From the NCBI GenBank assembly GCA_905221605.1, contig CAJNDS010002143.1:380061-444060 (forward strand): a stretch of 64,000 bases of DNA, given 5' to 3'. This stretch comes from Symbiodinium natans (taxonomy: Eukaryota > Sar > Dinophyceae > Suessiales > Symbiodiniaceae). How positions within the stretch are numbered: the stretch's first letter is position 1; each line of letters begins with the position of its first letter. The position numbers and the translations under genes were made by a program. The notes beneath the pieces were generated by a model. That model was not told the DNA's origin. It was given only the letters and a program-made list of their open reading frames with translations, and ran no database searches. Shown piece after piece: positions 26,860 to 40,600 of this stretch.

Positions 26860-29800
26860 CTGAGTCCGGCAGAAAAGGACGTGGACCCATGCACTCGGCA
26901 GACTGAGATACAAACTTCAACACGGCCTTTGAATCTCCTGCTGACAGGACCAGGCACTTGTTGGATGGGTAAGAAGTCAGCCAGAGCCGGAAATCCTTGT
27001 GGACCTTCTTCGGGTCCTTCTCATCCAGCAGCCTCTCCAATCTCGGCATCCAGGAGGTCGCCAAGTGACAATTCTGGAGAAGCACCCAGCCACCATCCTG
27101 CAAAGCGATTCTTTCTGTCTTAAGGCACGTTGCCACAAGGGGTCAAGAGGCAAGGGATGCGCAGGAAAGAATCCTTCATGGCAATGTCCATGAGCCGTTC
27201 CGCTTTCGGCCCCTGGCCCTGCCCCAGGGAGATGGAGGCAACCTCGCGTCCTTTCCTTGGATGATTCCGACCGCAATGCTTTGCCAGGCTTCGTGGGCTG
27301 CTAGGAACCGCTGTATGCTGCTCCAGCCAAACATCATGCCAACCAATGTTCTGCATTTGTTCAGAGAGAACCACTAGGAATTATTGGAAGCTGAACCTGC
27401 ACACCTTTCCGTGGCGCAGTTAAGCACATGTTTCGGCAGCCAGGTTCAAAACTTGACGGGAAAGAAAAGCTTCGGACCATGCCAGTCCAATCAAAAGGAG
27501 ACCGGCTTGCGGAAACTTGATTGCTCCAGCTGGTGGGGCCTCTGAAGGAAGAGGCCTGCATGCATGGGCACGGCCTACCAAAAGCAGCCCTGTTCTTCTT
27601 GATTCTTGCACATGCTTAGGCCTGTGTGGACCCTTCCGTGCAGGAGGGTGCTGCTCACAGGCATTGGCTATGTTCTTGCTTCGGATCGGCTTGCGAGAGG
27701 GTTTTCGGTGCCATATGACTCGAATGACTGGAACTTACTTGGAGCCTGACAACCATAGCAACCACCCCTCTCTCTCACACACACAAGCACAGGCACACCC
27801 TGCGGTAATACAGGTACCATCCGACCGCTGTGCCAAGCGTCTCACCAGCAAAGCGATAGAGGTTGCTTCCAGGATCGGCGCCCGGTGACAGGATGAAGAT
27901 CAGAGGCGACATGGCCTAAGCAATGCCATGCCATAAGACACAGCCCTGTGAGCAGGGATGCAGAGCAAGACACATAGGACACGTAGATTGCAGACTCTTT
28001 GACCAACTGACTCTCAACAGGACCTTCCAGCAGGCAGCCAGGTGGCGTTTGAATCGGCATAGGACCCTGCCAAATCAAAGGGCGGGGGGTTCACAAACTT
28101 CTCGCCCAGCTTGCCAGCGACAAACTCTAGCACAGCAGGAACCACGCGGTCGGGGCGGATGCACCGTAACACCATCAAGTCCTGAGTCGGCTGAAGTCGT
28201 GTTGTTCAGATGCTTCGGATTTTTGTTGCCACCCGCCTAGCAGCCCCGCCACACGAAGATCTAGAAACCATGCGCACGGTACTTCAACATTTTGCAATGG
28301 TACGTACAGTTTTGATGGCTACTAAGGCATGAGGAAGGGACTGGAAACGAGCCCAAGAACACCCCCCCAACTATACAGGCTCACAGAGAAGACCCGGGGC
28401 TGGCGGCGAGGTGGCACAGTATGCAGCTGAGCATCCTGGAAGTCATTGAAGCCGTCCATGGACTTGGGCCGTGTTTCAGCATCCTTGAGCAGCTTCATGG
28501 GATTGACGTCATCATAAACCTTGGGTGATCAATTGGGAGCAACTTCGAGCCAATGTCTGCCAACACCAGGCCGCGCACACCACCTACCTACATGCTGCTG
28601 CTACGTGCATGGAGTTCGACTGCAGCAGACGAGTTCTGTCAGGGCACGTTCTTCCACACCGAGAGTTCCGCCGCAAACTGTTCATGGAAGCCTTGGTAGA
28701 ACTCCTTGCTCTTGTTCAATCGGAAGAGCTCTCCCCAACAACGGTCAGGCACCCACGTAGCTGGTATGGCAGGCGGGTCTTCCAGTGACACGCCACCAGT
28801 GAGCAAGAACCTATAATCATCGTAGTCCGCCTCATCGGATGCCAGGAGAAGGCGCATGCAGAGGAGGAAGGAAAAGAGGGTCTTGTGCTTCTCGAAGAGA
28901 CTTCGGCAGATGTTGCAGTACAGCGTGTAGCGGAAGGTGTCGTTCAGGTTGTCGATGCGCACTGCAAGGTCGTCGCTCTTCTCGGCCTTGTCGATCGCGG
29001 ATAGGAATAGGCTCACGAAGAAAGGCAGGCTGTATTGATACATCGGGTCGATGTTCGCCAGATCGGAGATGCAGAAGAAAAGAATGGCTGTCTTGAAGGC
29101 TACCGGCACGTATCCCAGTCGCGCCTCATCGATTTGCTTCTCAGTCTCTTCCGCTATCTCCTGCTTTGCCGCAATCTTGTTGGACAGAGCCTCGTTGCTC
29201 AAGCTGAGGCATGGAAGCGCAAAGCAGCAAGATCGAAACAGTGCACCGTTGATTTAAAGTTAGCAACGCTTCATGAAGGCAAGGCTTCGGGCTTCCTACC
29301 ACGGGCCTTGCTGGAGCTCAGCACGTTGATGGCAGTCTCGTCCTCCAGGATGTTGCCCTGGGAGGTCTGCAGGACGTGGAGGATCTTGTTCTCCGTCTCC
29401 TCAAGCTGAGCCTTGTTCTCGGCGCCTTCCACCACCAAGCGCGCCTTGTCCTCGGCAAGCTCCGGCCGCTCGGCCTGGACGACGATGTTCAGCAACTGAT
29501 CCTGCAAAACCCCCCAAGGAAACTTTGCGAAAAGGAGTTTCGGAAGGCTTCCCAAAAACAATGACAAGAAGCTCCAAACAGTGCCCTCTCTTCCCAAACC
29601 CGTCCTGGAGACCAACCACCGTGATCATGAAGTTCAAGAGCGTCACCTTCACAGCAATCTCCGGCAAGTAATGCGGGTTTCGGAGCTTCGTGGTCAAGTA
29701 GAACTTGAAGTCTTTGTTGTACTCCAAGACCGACTCACCCAGCTTGAGCATCATCCGATTTCCCTGCTTGTAAGTCTGCTTTAGCAGCACGGGCTCAATG

Positions 29801-32800
29801 GCGGGATCCGTCTCTTCGAGGATGTTCTCAATCAGCATCGGGTTCCCATAGGTGATGCAGCCCTCAAGGCGCCTGATGTAGTCACTGTCGGTGAACTTCT
29901 TAACTGCCAGCTTGTTGGGCTCCTCCATCTTCTTGATCCACTTGTTTGCCTGACCCTGGGGATCAATGCACAGCGGCCACCTACGAGACTTGTCGATGAT
30001 GATGCCATTCTCGATAGAGAATGCATCGTTCGGCAGTCCACAGATGGTCCAGTTGCGGATCTTCACAGGCTCCCCAAGACAATCCTCCAGGCTAACCTTT
30101 TCCTTTCCAGGAATCTCCTTTCCAAGCGACTTCTCAGTCCAAGACTTCACCGTTTTCTCCCGGAAGTCTGGCGTGAAGGCTCCAAGGTAGGCAATCAAGC
30201 CGCTGCAGACAATCACATCCCCTGTGAGGTTGACGTAGTCAACGGCCAGGTCGGCGGCATTTTGAGTCCAGCGCGACTTCTCACCCCCAAGAGACTCGAT
30301 CAGCGTCTCCGCTCGATCTAACTTTTTCTTGCAAAGGTCCACTTGAAAGGCCAAGTCGTCCTTTTCAGTGTTCAGACCATTCAGCTTTGCCTCAAGCTCT
30401 GCAAGCTCGTCCAAGACCTTCTGAAGCTGAGCCCTCTTCTCGTTCAGCTTCTCCATGACCTCCGCATATTCACCCTCGGCGATGGCGAGTGCCTCCTTCT
30501 TTGGACCAACCACCTTCGCAACTCGATCATACGTCTCCATGGCCCGTACCCACATGCAAATGCCCCAGGCAGCTGTGCTGCAGCTCTTCACTCGTGCAGG
30601 CTGGAAGTCATCCAGGGGCACGAACGTCTGGATTTTCTTGATGGTGGCCGGGGGGATGTTATCTTTGTCGAAAGTCTGCAAAGACTTCAAGAAGTCTGAC
30701 TCGCCGACCATCTTCACCGAGGGACCCCAAAAATCCTCCGCCATCTTGCCCGACTCGTCCTTCACGCGGTTGGGCTTGATGCCCTTCATGATGCACACTG
30801 CTTGTAGGACCAGCTTGACCGGACCCGGCGGGTTCTTCATGGCCTTGATCTCACCGATGTCCTTGGCGGACAAGGTGTCAAGTGCCCCAAGCGCTTCCAT
30901 CAGGGCCGGCATGGCCTCCTGCAGGTCGGCCTCGACCTCCTCCTTCTGAGCCTCGGACTTGGCAGCGGCCTCGGAGGCCACCGCTTCGTCTGCTGCCACA
31001 GCTTCTTTGACTTTGGCGGTTTTGGCAGACTCGCCCTCAACAACAACCATCATCTTCTCCACTTCCTCATTCTTGGCGATGAGCTTTGGCTGCAGATTGA
31101 TGAGCTCCACCTTCATCCCCTCCACAGACTGCTCGGTGGTGAGGATCTTGTCAAGACCCTTCTCGTACTTGTCCTTGAGATCCGTCACCTGCTTGCGCTT
31201 GGCAGCCAGAAGGGTCTTGAAGGTTTGGATGAGCTCCAAGAAGGAGGTAGGGGTCGCATAGTAGATCCGCTTTAGCGAGTTCTTGAACTCCACAGCCAGC
31301 TCCGTGGTTTCGGAATGGAACAAAGAGCACATTTCCACACAGCTGTGTCTCACCGAATCCTCCATTTCTACCTGTCCCAGGAAGCGCTGAGCCACTGCCA
31401 CCAAGGCATCAGCAGGCCATTCTGTGTACCAGTCGATTGTGCAGCAGTTCACCAAAGACGGAAACTGGCGGATGCGTGCTCGCCAGGCATCTCCAATAGG
31501 GGAGAAGCAAAGAACGATGGCAAGCAATTTCTGACACCTTTCGACGAAAAATTGGTAGAGCTGTGTGGGGGTCCCCTCTGGTGCTTTTCCCTCTTGCCGA
31601 GCTGCTGCCCGGACCATCTCACAGACCTGCACCCGCTCGTCCGGAGGGAAGAGGTTGGGAACTTCTCCGGTGTTCAGCAGGTTGTTCAGGTCCTCCACAA
31701 AGCCTTCGCTCTTGATCTGCGAGTCGGAGAAGAGGAAGACTGTCTTTTCACCCTTGCCTCCAGCTGCTGTGAGAAGCTTCTTCAAATCCTCCCGGAAGGC
31801 CAACTGATCATAGCCACGGGCTATTTCAATCCTCGGTTGACAAAGAGCTATTGTGGCAATCCTTGCTGAAGGCAAGCAACAAGGATCTTGCCAATTTGCT
31901 AAAATGCAGCCAAGGCTCTGGAACACGTCAAAATCAGCCAGGAAGCATGCCAGACGAGAGCAGCTCTGGCGACCGGATCCGCCCACGCCGACTAGGAGAG
32001 CGTTGCCACCAGGTGTTTTGATGACGCGGGCGACCCGGGAGAGGTGCTCCAGCATGTACAAGAAGCACACCAGGTCCATCTTCTTGGTCGACATCAGGTT
32101 GTACTGCTCCAGGTGCGACTCCACTGTGGTCTGGAGTGTTGGGATATCAGCACATTCCGTGTAGGGCCGATTGGGGGCAGCGGGCTGGGAGAGCATGTCC
32201 CCAAAGATGAGCGTGCGAATCTCATCCAGCGTCGTGACTTTCCCATCTCCATCGTTGTCAAGGTGCTTAAACACTTCATCGAAGCCTTGCCCGAATGTGT
32301 TCTTCGTGACGCCTCGAACCTGCTCCAGCATCCACATCCGGTCTTCGTTCACCACCAGCCGGTCACCAATCACACGCCATATCTCATGAACCCACAGTCG
32401 CACATGCCTGGCAACCCCATCACACTCTCCCTTCTTCATGAGCAACACACCAAAGATGATCTTGGCAAAGTCTCGCAAGTTGAATGTGTAGTGCACCTGA
32501 CGTCAACACAATGATCAAAGCACGAGCCTACAAGAGAACTGCGATGAACTGTTTTCCGGAGCAACTCACTGGCCTTCAGTGGTGTGGGCAGCAGGGATTG
32601 CACTGCCGCCTTGTAAACCTCCAAAGTGCCAGCCACAATCTTCTTGGAGAGTGAAGTCACTTCGGCGGGGTACCCATCTGCTTGCATTTTCCAGTCCAGA
32701 ATCGTGGAGAAGATCATCTTCATGTTGTCCTTGAGATGCGAACGTGAGTTCATAAGGTCTCGAACAACTGGCTAAACACAAAGCTCAGCCAAAAAAAAAT

Positions 32801-34623
32801 GTCAAAAATCATGCTAGTTCTAGGCTGTACCAAGGCTCATCATCAAGCAGTGGAAATCCCACCAAATACAGGTGGCCGGTCATGCGAGGCGTGATGAAAG
32901 TGCGTCCACCACCAGGGGGGCCCATGGCTGCGAATAGCAGGACATCGATGATGTTGCGGAAAGGATGCGTGACATCCTTACGCTCGAACCAGCCACCCGT
33001 TTCGGGATATGCTTTCGCATCGATCATCTGCCTGAGAATCTCGATGGGTGGCTGAGCGCCGTAAGTCTCTTTGTTTGGCATGTTCAGGTCGTCAACCATC
33101 AGCGTGCACAACTTGCCCATCGGCGGGCCGTACACGCCCTTACGCCGACGATCAAGCTTCGCATCAATCAAATCCTGTGTTTGCGCACACTTCGTCTGGG
33201 CTGAAAAGCCCATCATGATCTGGTTGAAGCCGTCCTTCGGCAAGCCCATGAGGCACTGCTGCATGTATGCAGTCTTGCCCGTACCTGTTGGACCACAGAA
33301 GAGCAGCTTGATGCGGTGCTTGATGCAGTGTTGTAGGATATACGTGTACCGCACACTGTCCAGCGTCTGCACGATGATGGATTCCACGGCAGAGCCCGGC
33401 TTGATTGTTTGGGGGTCAACTGTGTCCATCCAACCGATCCACTTGACCTCTTCCGCCATGAAGATCCAATCAAAAACAGACCCGCGCTCGGGAAACTCGG
33501 GTGTCAGCTTCTTGTACTGCGAGATCCCTTCAATCTTGCCCTGAAGCAAGCCCCGGAGGAAGGCCCCAAAGTCCGGCCGGGAGTTCGTCTGCAAGACGCA
33601 GCCGATGGACCAAACGATGCTCAGGACCACCACCGCATCGATCATGTTGATGACGTTCTTCTTGCCGGCCGCCTCGTTGCCTTCTTGCTTCTTGTAAACA
33701 TCGAGAGCCAAGAAGTCCTTCGTTCGATTTCAATCACGCGCCATGTTCCAAAGAGTCTTAGATTCCCTCAAAGACTTTTGGACTCCCTCACTCATTGACT
33801 CATGTAGCCCACTACCAGGCACTGGCCTTCAGGTGGGACATGAGGATGTACATGAAGCTCTGCACAATGTTTTGATCTTGTGTGGGCGACACCTCGGAAC
33901 ATTCCTCGCGAAGATATTTCAGACAGGGCTTTAACAGCCAGTGCGTCATGGCTCTGACCTCATTGGCTTCATCCTCCTCAAGGCTCTCAGGCATGCCTCC
34001 CAAGAAGTTCTTCTCCACAAGCGGATCAATACCCATGAGGTGTGGCTCGAAGTACACCATGCCGTTGCGAGAGATCGTTGCTGGCGAGGCCTGTTGCAAA
34101 TGTCCGATTGTGATGTAACATGGGCTTCCTATGGCGAATACTTACACATGAAACAGTGCCAGGGGCTTCACGTACACAGCTATGGCTGCAAATGGCCCTG
34201 GCGGTGGCCTCGTTCACATCCATGGGCTCCATGATGGTGCGCATGTTCGGTGACATCGCAATGATCTCCCCGCTGTTAAGGCAAAGCTTCTTGTTCTCGT
34301 CCATGACGGTGTTCATGTTCTCGATCCAAACAGCATCAATCGGACCATCAAACACCAACCACTTACGTTCTTCCGTCTGATTTCGTCCGAACTCCCTGAA
34401 GAGCACAGCGACGATTCCATCTGCCCACTCCTTGGACACCTCGTCGAAGGTCCCATAGAGACAGGGTGCCGGAATGCTTTTCGGGTTCAGCCGCGCCTGG
34501 CACAACTCAGCCACTCTAACACGACCCGAGTTGCATCGAGTAAAGTTTGCGACTATAGTAGCTAATATCTCGTATGAAATATGCAGCAGACAATGGATGT
34601 ATATGTACATGTACTCCATTACA

Positions 34624-34661
<38 letters not shown>

Positions 34662-37600
34662 GTATGTATATATATATATAAGACAAGACATGGCACGATG
34701 AGACATACTTTCTTGCAGGAATTTTGTGCGACATATTTGGAGGCCTGGTGCACGATGCAACCCGGATGCATGACGCCTTCATTGGCGAGGTCGGACAAAG
34801 TCTTTTGCAGGCAGCTGAGGGCCGTCGTCTTGCCACTGAAAGGCATGCCGACCAACATCACGCTGTGACGGACAATGTGACACTCGTAGAACCTAGGATT
34901 GGGCACGCACCCTCGCAACAAAAAGTTACGTGTTACGTAAGTCAACCTGTTGCTGGCAACGGATAACCGAACCTCCTGGGCCTTCGAAGCTCGTGCCAGG
35001 GAACTGGATGATCTTCTCGATGAAGTACGGGTGCGGCTGGCAATGCTCTTTGAGCAAGTGGAACTCTAGCTTGGAGGTCAATGCCCCGAAGTCTGGCTCT
35101 GGCAACACAACCCCAGGGAATAAGTCGGAGGTGATGCCCTTGAACAGCGGCACATCAAACGCCAGGAACTTGGCCAAATTCACATCACAGATGGACCGCA
35201 GCATCAGGATGTCCTCCTTCTCGCTAGGGTACTTGCGCTTCAGATTGCCAGCAGCGACCAGCACCGAGAAGACGGCCCGCATTCCATAGTCGTAGTGCTT
35301 CTGGGATGAAAGCTGCTCACTGCAGAGCTTGTATGTAGTGACGATTTTCTGTGACAGGGGCCGGGCTTCTGCGTAGCCATAAGAGTAGAGCTTGATCTCT
35401 GCGATCATGGCATAGTCTGGCACCATCATGGCCACTGTGCGGAACAGCGCCTTCAAGTTGTCGGGCAGCTCTGCACGCCCCGCATAGCCAGGGTTCATGG
35501 TGATGAAGCAGTTGCATGTCCACTTGATGGGCAAGTTCGCAGTGCCCTCGAACTCGAAGCACGTGAGCCGGGCCTTGCTTTCTGCACGGCACTCCATGTT
35601 TGAGAATTGCCCTACAACACAACCATCCCAACAATACCCGGAACGCCTCCGCGGCATACACAGGCGTACATACTGGGTACTGGTAGAGAAATTGTCGGAT
35701 CAAAGTCACAGCAAGCTATTGATAGACGACGCGGTTCTCACAGGCAAGCCACCTTGATAGCATTCTGAATTTGCAAGATCTGCTGCGCAATCACGCTGAG
35801 CACTTCGGCGTCGATGCGGTTGAATTCGTCGAAGCAGGCCCAACCTCCAGAAGACGCCAAGCCCTTGAAGAACTTAGCCTTAGGACACAAGCCATGGTAC
35901 TCTCACTGCACGAAGCACTGGAACCTGACAATTAAGCAGGGAGCCATTGCATTGACGTCCAACTCATCGCTGCAGTTGAACACAACACAGAAGCGAGCCA
36001 GCGCCTGCAGATGAACAAGGGCTTTAACTTATGGACATTGGACACTAAGGGTCACTAAGGCGAGCGTTCTTGCGAGCGTTCTTGGAGCCTTGGCCAGGTC
36101 CTTCACGGTCTCCGTCTTGCCGGTGCCTGCAGGGCCCTCCGGCGCGGCGCCGTAGAGCAGGTGCAGTGCCCCGCAGCATGTGCCTTGGTTGTGCAATCTA
36201 AGCACAACCCCTGTTACACCCCGCTTGCGAGGATCTCCGATCTTTGGCACATGCCTTTTTTTCAGGTGTCCTTGCCACGGCTTCTCTCTCTCGCTCTCCC
36301 TCTCCCCCTCTCCCTCCTTCTTCTTCTACAGGGCTTGAAGGACCCGAGGGCCCCCTGCGCACGCAGGCGTGCAATCCACGAAGGATGTCTCTTTGGTGAG
36401 AACTGTGACTCGGGCTTAGTAGCCACCCATCATCGCCTTAACCCGAAGCCCCTACGGAGTGGCACATTGGTGTCAGCTACGCGAGTGGCACAAGCCATAA
36501 AGGGTTTTCGAATCCTTGCCTGGTGCGAGTGCGGGCGTCGAAAAGGAATTCGAAGATGTCATGCCCCTTGGGGCGGCCCTTGGGGGCCATGTGCGCGAGA
36601 AAGCGAGAGAGCGAGAGAGAGAGAGCGAGAGAGAGAGCGAGAGAGAGCGAGAGAGAGAGAGAGGGAGCCCCGAGGAGGTCAATCCCAACCATCAAAAAAC
36701 ACTAAAGCCACCAAGACAATGATGGGACTCCATCTCCATATGTTCACAAGAAAGACCATATTTCCTCTAAACATTTATTTCCTCCAGATTTTACTCCTCT
36801 ATATCTTGATAGGGGCATCTCGAACTGTAATGGCTCCTCAGTTACTTTCGTAGATTCACCGAGAAAACTCTCCGTTTGTTGAAGTTAACCTCTATGTTGT
36901 CTATCTTGAATCACTAAGGCAAAATCAGAGACATGAAACCTTTAAGTCGCGAAGTAAACCTCCGATTCCTTTATGTCCTTTTTGCTAAACAAGTATTCAT
37001 ACACGAAGAAATAAGCGAACAGTACTTCCTCAATGTTAGAGCAAAACCCTCTATTTCCTGTATATCGTACTGGGGTAACCTGTCTTCAGGTGCTTTGTGT
37101 GCAGCCAACTTGTCCAGGCATGTAAACCCCCCCCCCCCCCCAAATTTGCTGCTTTGCTTCGGCCTTTGGCTCTCTCCTCCTCTGTCTCTCCTTCTCTACC
37201 CTAAACCCGAGGCCCTAAACCCTGAACCTTGCCGCTTGTACAAAAAAAGCCGGCCGGGGCACGGTAGCACCGGTCAGTCAGGGGCGTCACCACCAAGCGC
37301 CCACAGTTCCCCAAGTACTCGTACGCGTAGCCGAGGAAACTATTCGTGATTCGGACAAAGATGTCATCATGGCCGGGGTTATCTGGGTTGTCCTCGATGA
37401 AGTATCGGAGCTGCACAAGCCAGTCGAAGTCATTGACATCCGACGTGCCACGCTCGCTGAGCTCCACAATCGTGTCTTTGTTGTGCACGAAGATCACGAT
37501 CAACGCCTCCAGCGTGCACCGAACCAATTTCGGGATCTCCCGCCTTACGAGGCCAACAATTTCATCCAAAGTTGTGTCCAGCTTCACGGAATAGTCGCAG

Positions 37601-40600
37601 AGGCCTGCGTTACCTCTTTCGGTCAAGGCCTCATTGACCTCCGATGTCCAGTAAAGGTTGAAAATGCCGATCACCACCTGTCCAGGCCATTTCTGCACCC
37701 AGTCGACGAAGGGCGTGACAGCATAGTCATCCCTGGACTGAAAGCTTTGGTCCCGGATGGACTCGATCATTGCGCCCTCGACTTGAACGAGCCACTTCTC
37801 CACGGCACCATTGGCGGCAACAGGATCCACAACATTCGTCAGCGGCACGATTTCCTTCTCAGGGGAGATCATTCCGGAGATGTTCATGTTCTCCTCGAAC
37901 TGAAGGCTCTGCATACCCTCAAAGCACTTCTTCACGTGGGCATTCACGCGCTTGGGGTCCTTCGTCTCGCTGAGGATTTCAAGAAGGTTGTCATTCGAGA
38001 GGAAAAAGAAGCGCGGGAAGAAGAGTCGCTTTGTCTCCAAGTAGTCGTTCAATCCCTTCTGCACGGTCTCGAGCTTGTCGTTCGCAGCCTGCAGGTTCTC
38101 CAGGAATTTGTTCTGCTTGAAGACCACGAGGGCTTTCGGGTTAGAGGTGCTCTTGGCCATGATGTCCCGCCAGGTGCCATCGACCTCACGGAAAAGACGG
38201 CCCTCCGTAGGCATCTGCTGCATGATGTCTTCCGAAGAAAAGATGGGCTCCAGGTAGAGCCATACCCCCTGAACCTTCAGCCAGACGTCCACGATATCTT
38301 GGACACCCGTCAGGTAAGCCTCCCAATCCTCCAATCTCTCCTTGAACTCGGTCGCGAAAGGTGAACCCTTCATGGTCTGGGTCTTGATAACATGGTCATC
38401 CAACAAGGTCTGAACTTCATCGATGGATGCGCCAGATACGATGTAGGTTCCCGTGGTGCCCCAGTCCTTGAACTCCATCACCACTGGCTCCCACTCTTTG
38501 ATCATCGCCTCCAATCCACTCTCAATCTGATACTCCTTGGCCGCACTCTCCGAAATCTCAGAGATCTTTTGAATGTAACTCCCCAGGTCCAGGTCTAGGG
38601 CCTCAGGGGCGCATGAGAGCTCTGTCTTCAGAAAACGGGAAACAAGACATAACAAAAATGAGAGCCCTCGCTCACCTTGTTGAGGGTGAGGGTGGGGTCC
38701 GGCTCCATCGGAAAGCCGATGATGTTCGAGATCTCTGTCCAATGCCGGTCTCGCAGGCCTGGGTTGCAAAGGGCGTGGAGCAACGGCACGTTCTCTTTGA
38801 AAGCATCCAAGTCATTCTTCACCTTCTCTGCCACCTGAAAATAAGACAGGGAGGGGGTTGTGTAGTGCCAATTTGGTCCACTCCCTAACCCTAAAGCCTA
38901 AACCCTAAATCCTAAACCCCAAGGGCAGCTCGTGGGCCTTCGCGGGCTTGGTGATCTGCTCTTGCTCAAACTGTGCCTTCAGCTTGAAGGAAAGGCGCCA
39001 CATATTGTTGACTTCGGACTCAACCTCCTCAGGCTTGATCTCGCCTTTCAAAAGAGGGCTCCGTGTCCATTTGGTGGCGGCCTTGGCGTGGTCGTGGACT
39101 AGATTCCAGAGCTTGTGGTAAGGCTCCAAAGCACTCTGCGCTTCCTCGAAGACGTCAAACTCGGCTGCCTCCCAACCGACCAGCGCCTCTTCATAGTTCA
39201 CCCTCTCACAACGGGCCTTGCGCGAAACAGCTCATGTCAGGCGAGTGCAGGAATGCATAACCCTCTGAGACTACAGTTGTGAAAAGGAGACATGGCGATT
39301 TCGTAGGTGGGACCGAGCCTGGAGGCTGGCCAAGTTCCTCTTGATGCTTTGTAGGTCATCCAAGTACTCGTCGAGGTATCGAATCTGGCCCTTGTCTTTA
39401 AACTTGTGGATGCTGCTGAGTATGCCATTGAGCTCCTCTTGCAGTTCTGTTCTCCTTGCTGCGAGCTTGCCTTCAATTTTCATGCGATCCATCTCCAGAT
39501 CTTGCTCCCTGTCTGCGATGTTCGCACCGTAGTTCTTCCAAGCTGAAGCTTCCCAGATTGCGTTGTAGTCCTCCTCTTTCAGAAGGAACTCCTCACATAG
39601 ACTCAGGCTGCAGTCCGAATCAGCAACACACAGACACACAGTGGTTCTGCGATCTAAAGGCCAGCTTTGGTCACCGGGCCTCGTCCCAAGTCAGGAAGAG
39701 CCATGCAATGATGTCCTCAAAGGGAGCCCGGGATACTGCGTGATACCCCGGGCTGTTAGCGGCTGTTAGCCTGTAGCTTACATGAAGTTTCAGGCAAGTG
39801 TCCTCGTATTCATCTAGGAAGCTCGGCAAAATCTTGGCCTTTGCTTCCTCCACAGCATTCTCCAACTCCACCAGCTGCTCCTCGTTCTCGGGCTGCCGCA
39901 TGATCCGCTGGTTCAAATGCTCAAACTGCTTCACCAGGCCTCAGTTGCCAGGATACCGAACACTCACCGGGGCGACTCTGAAGAGCGCTGCTCGAAGATC
40001 AGCTGCCACTGGGTGCCCGGCGCAAGCTGCGGTCCTGGTTGCGGATGGCAAGGAGCCGCAGGAGCTTGGCCACGCAGTCATCGGCGCACTGCTCAAGTTT
40101 CTGGTTGACTTCTGCTGCATCGATGCGCATCATTTGCATCTGAAGCAAATTTGGACACTGCTCTCGGAGTTTCGAGACGGTGTCACGCAGGTGTTGCAAG
40201 TATGCTACATACTTCTCTCGAGTGTTAGACTGGTCTTCGAAGAAGGCGGATACTTTCTCCTCTTCCGTGAGTAAGAATTTGAAGGGCTCATACAATTCAA
40301 GGGCCTTCTCCATGTTGTGCAAGTTCATGCTCACGATCTGTTCAACACGATCAAATCCGCGCTTGATGTGCTCCTCCTCCTCTCTGACTTGCCAAAGAAG
40401 CGGACGGCTGACAGTCTCCTTCAACTTCGCGTCTGGTCGCGGGAATTCCCTGAGGCAGGTCGTGCAATCCCTGTACGGCTGCAATAGCCGTGCCTTGACA
40501 AACTCCAAGTCATACTTGAAGCGGACGTCTGTTCCCTGTGGTCCTATGACCAGCTTGTTGACTATCATCGCTTCTTGCCACTTATCTCTACTGGTCAGCG

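Noticed and set aside
31832-31918. Link between the 87-nt intron and the 87-bp repeat at 3.5-4.6 kb
   Set aside because: Same length only; the sequences are unrelated.
36161-36853. A plus-strand gene of 230 codons
   Set aside because: It lies across dynein exon 9 and its introns on the opposite strand, and is largely GA-repeat translation.
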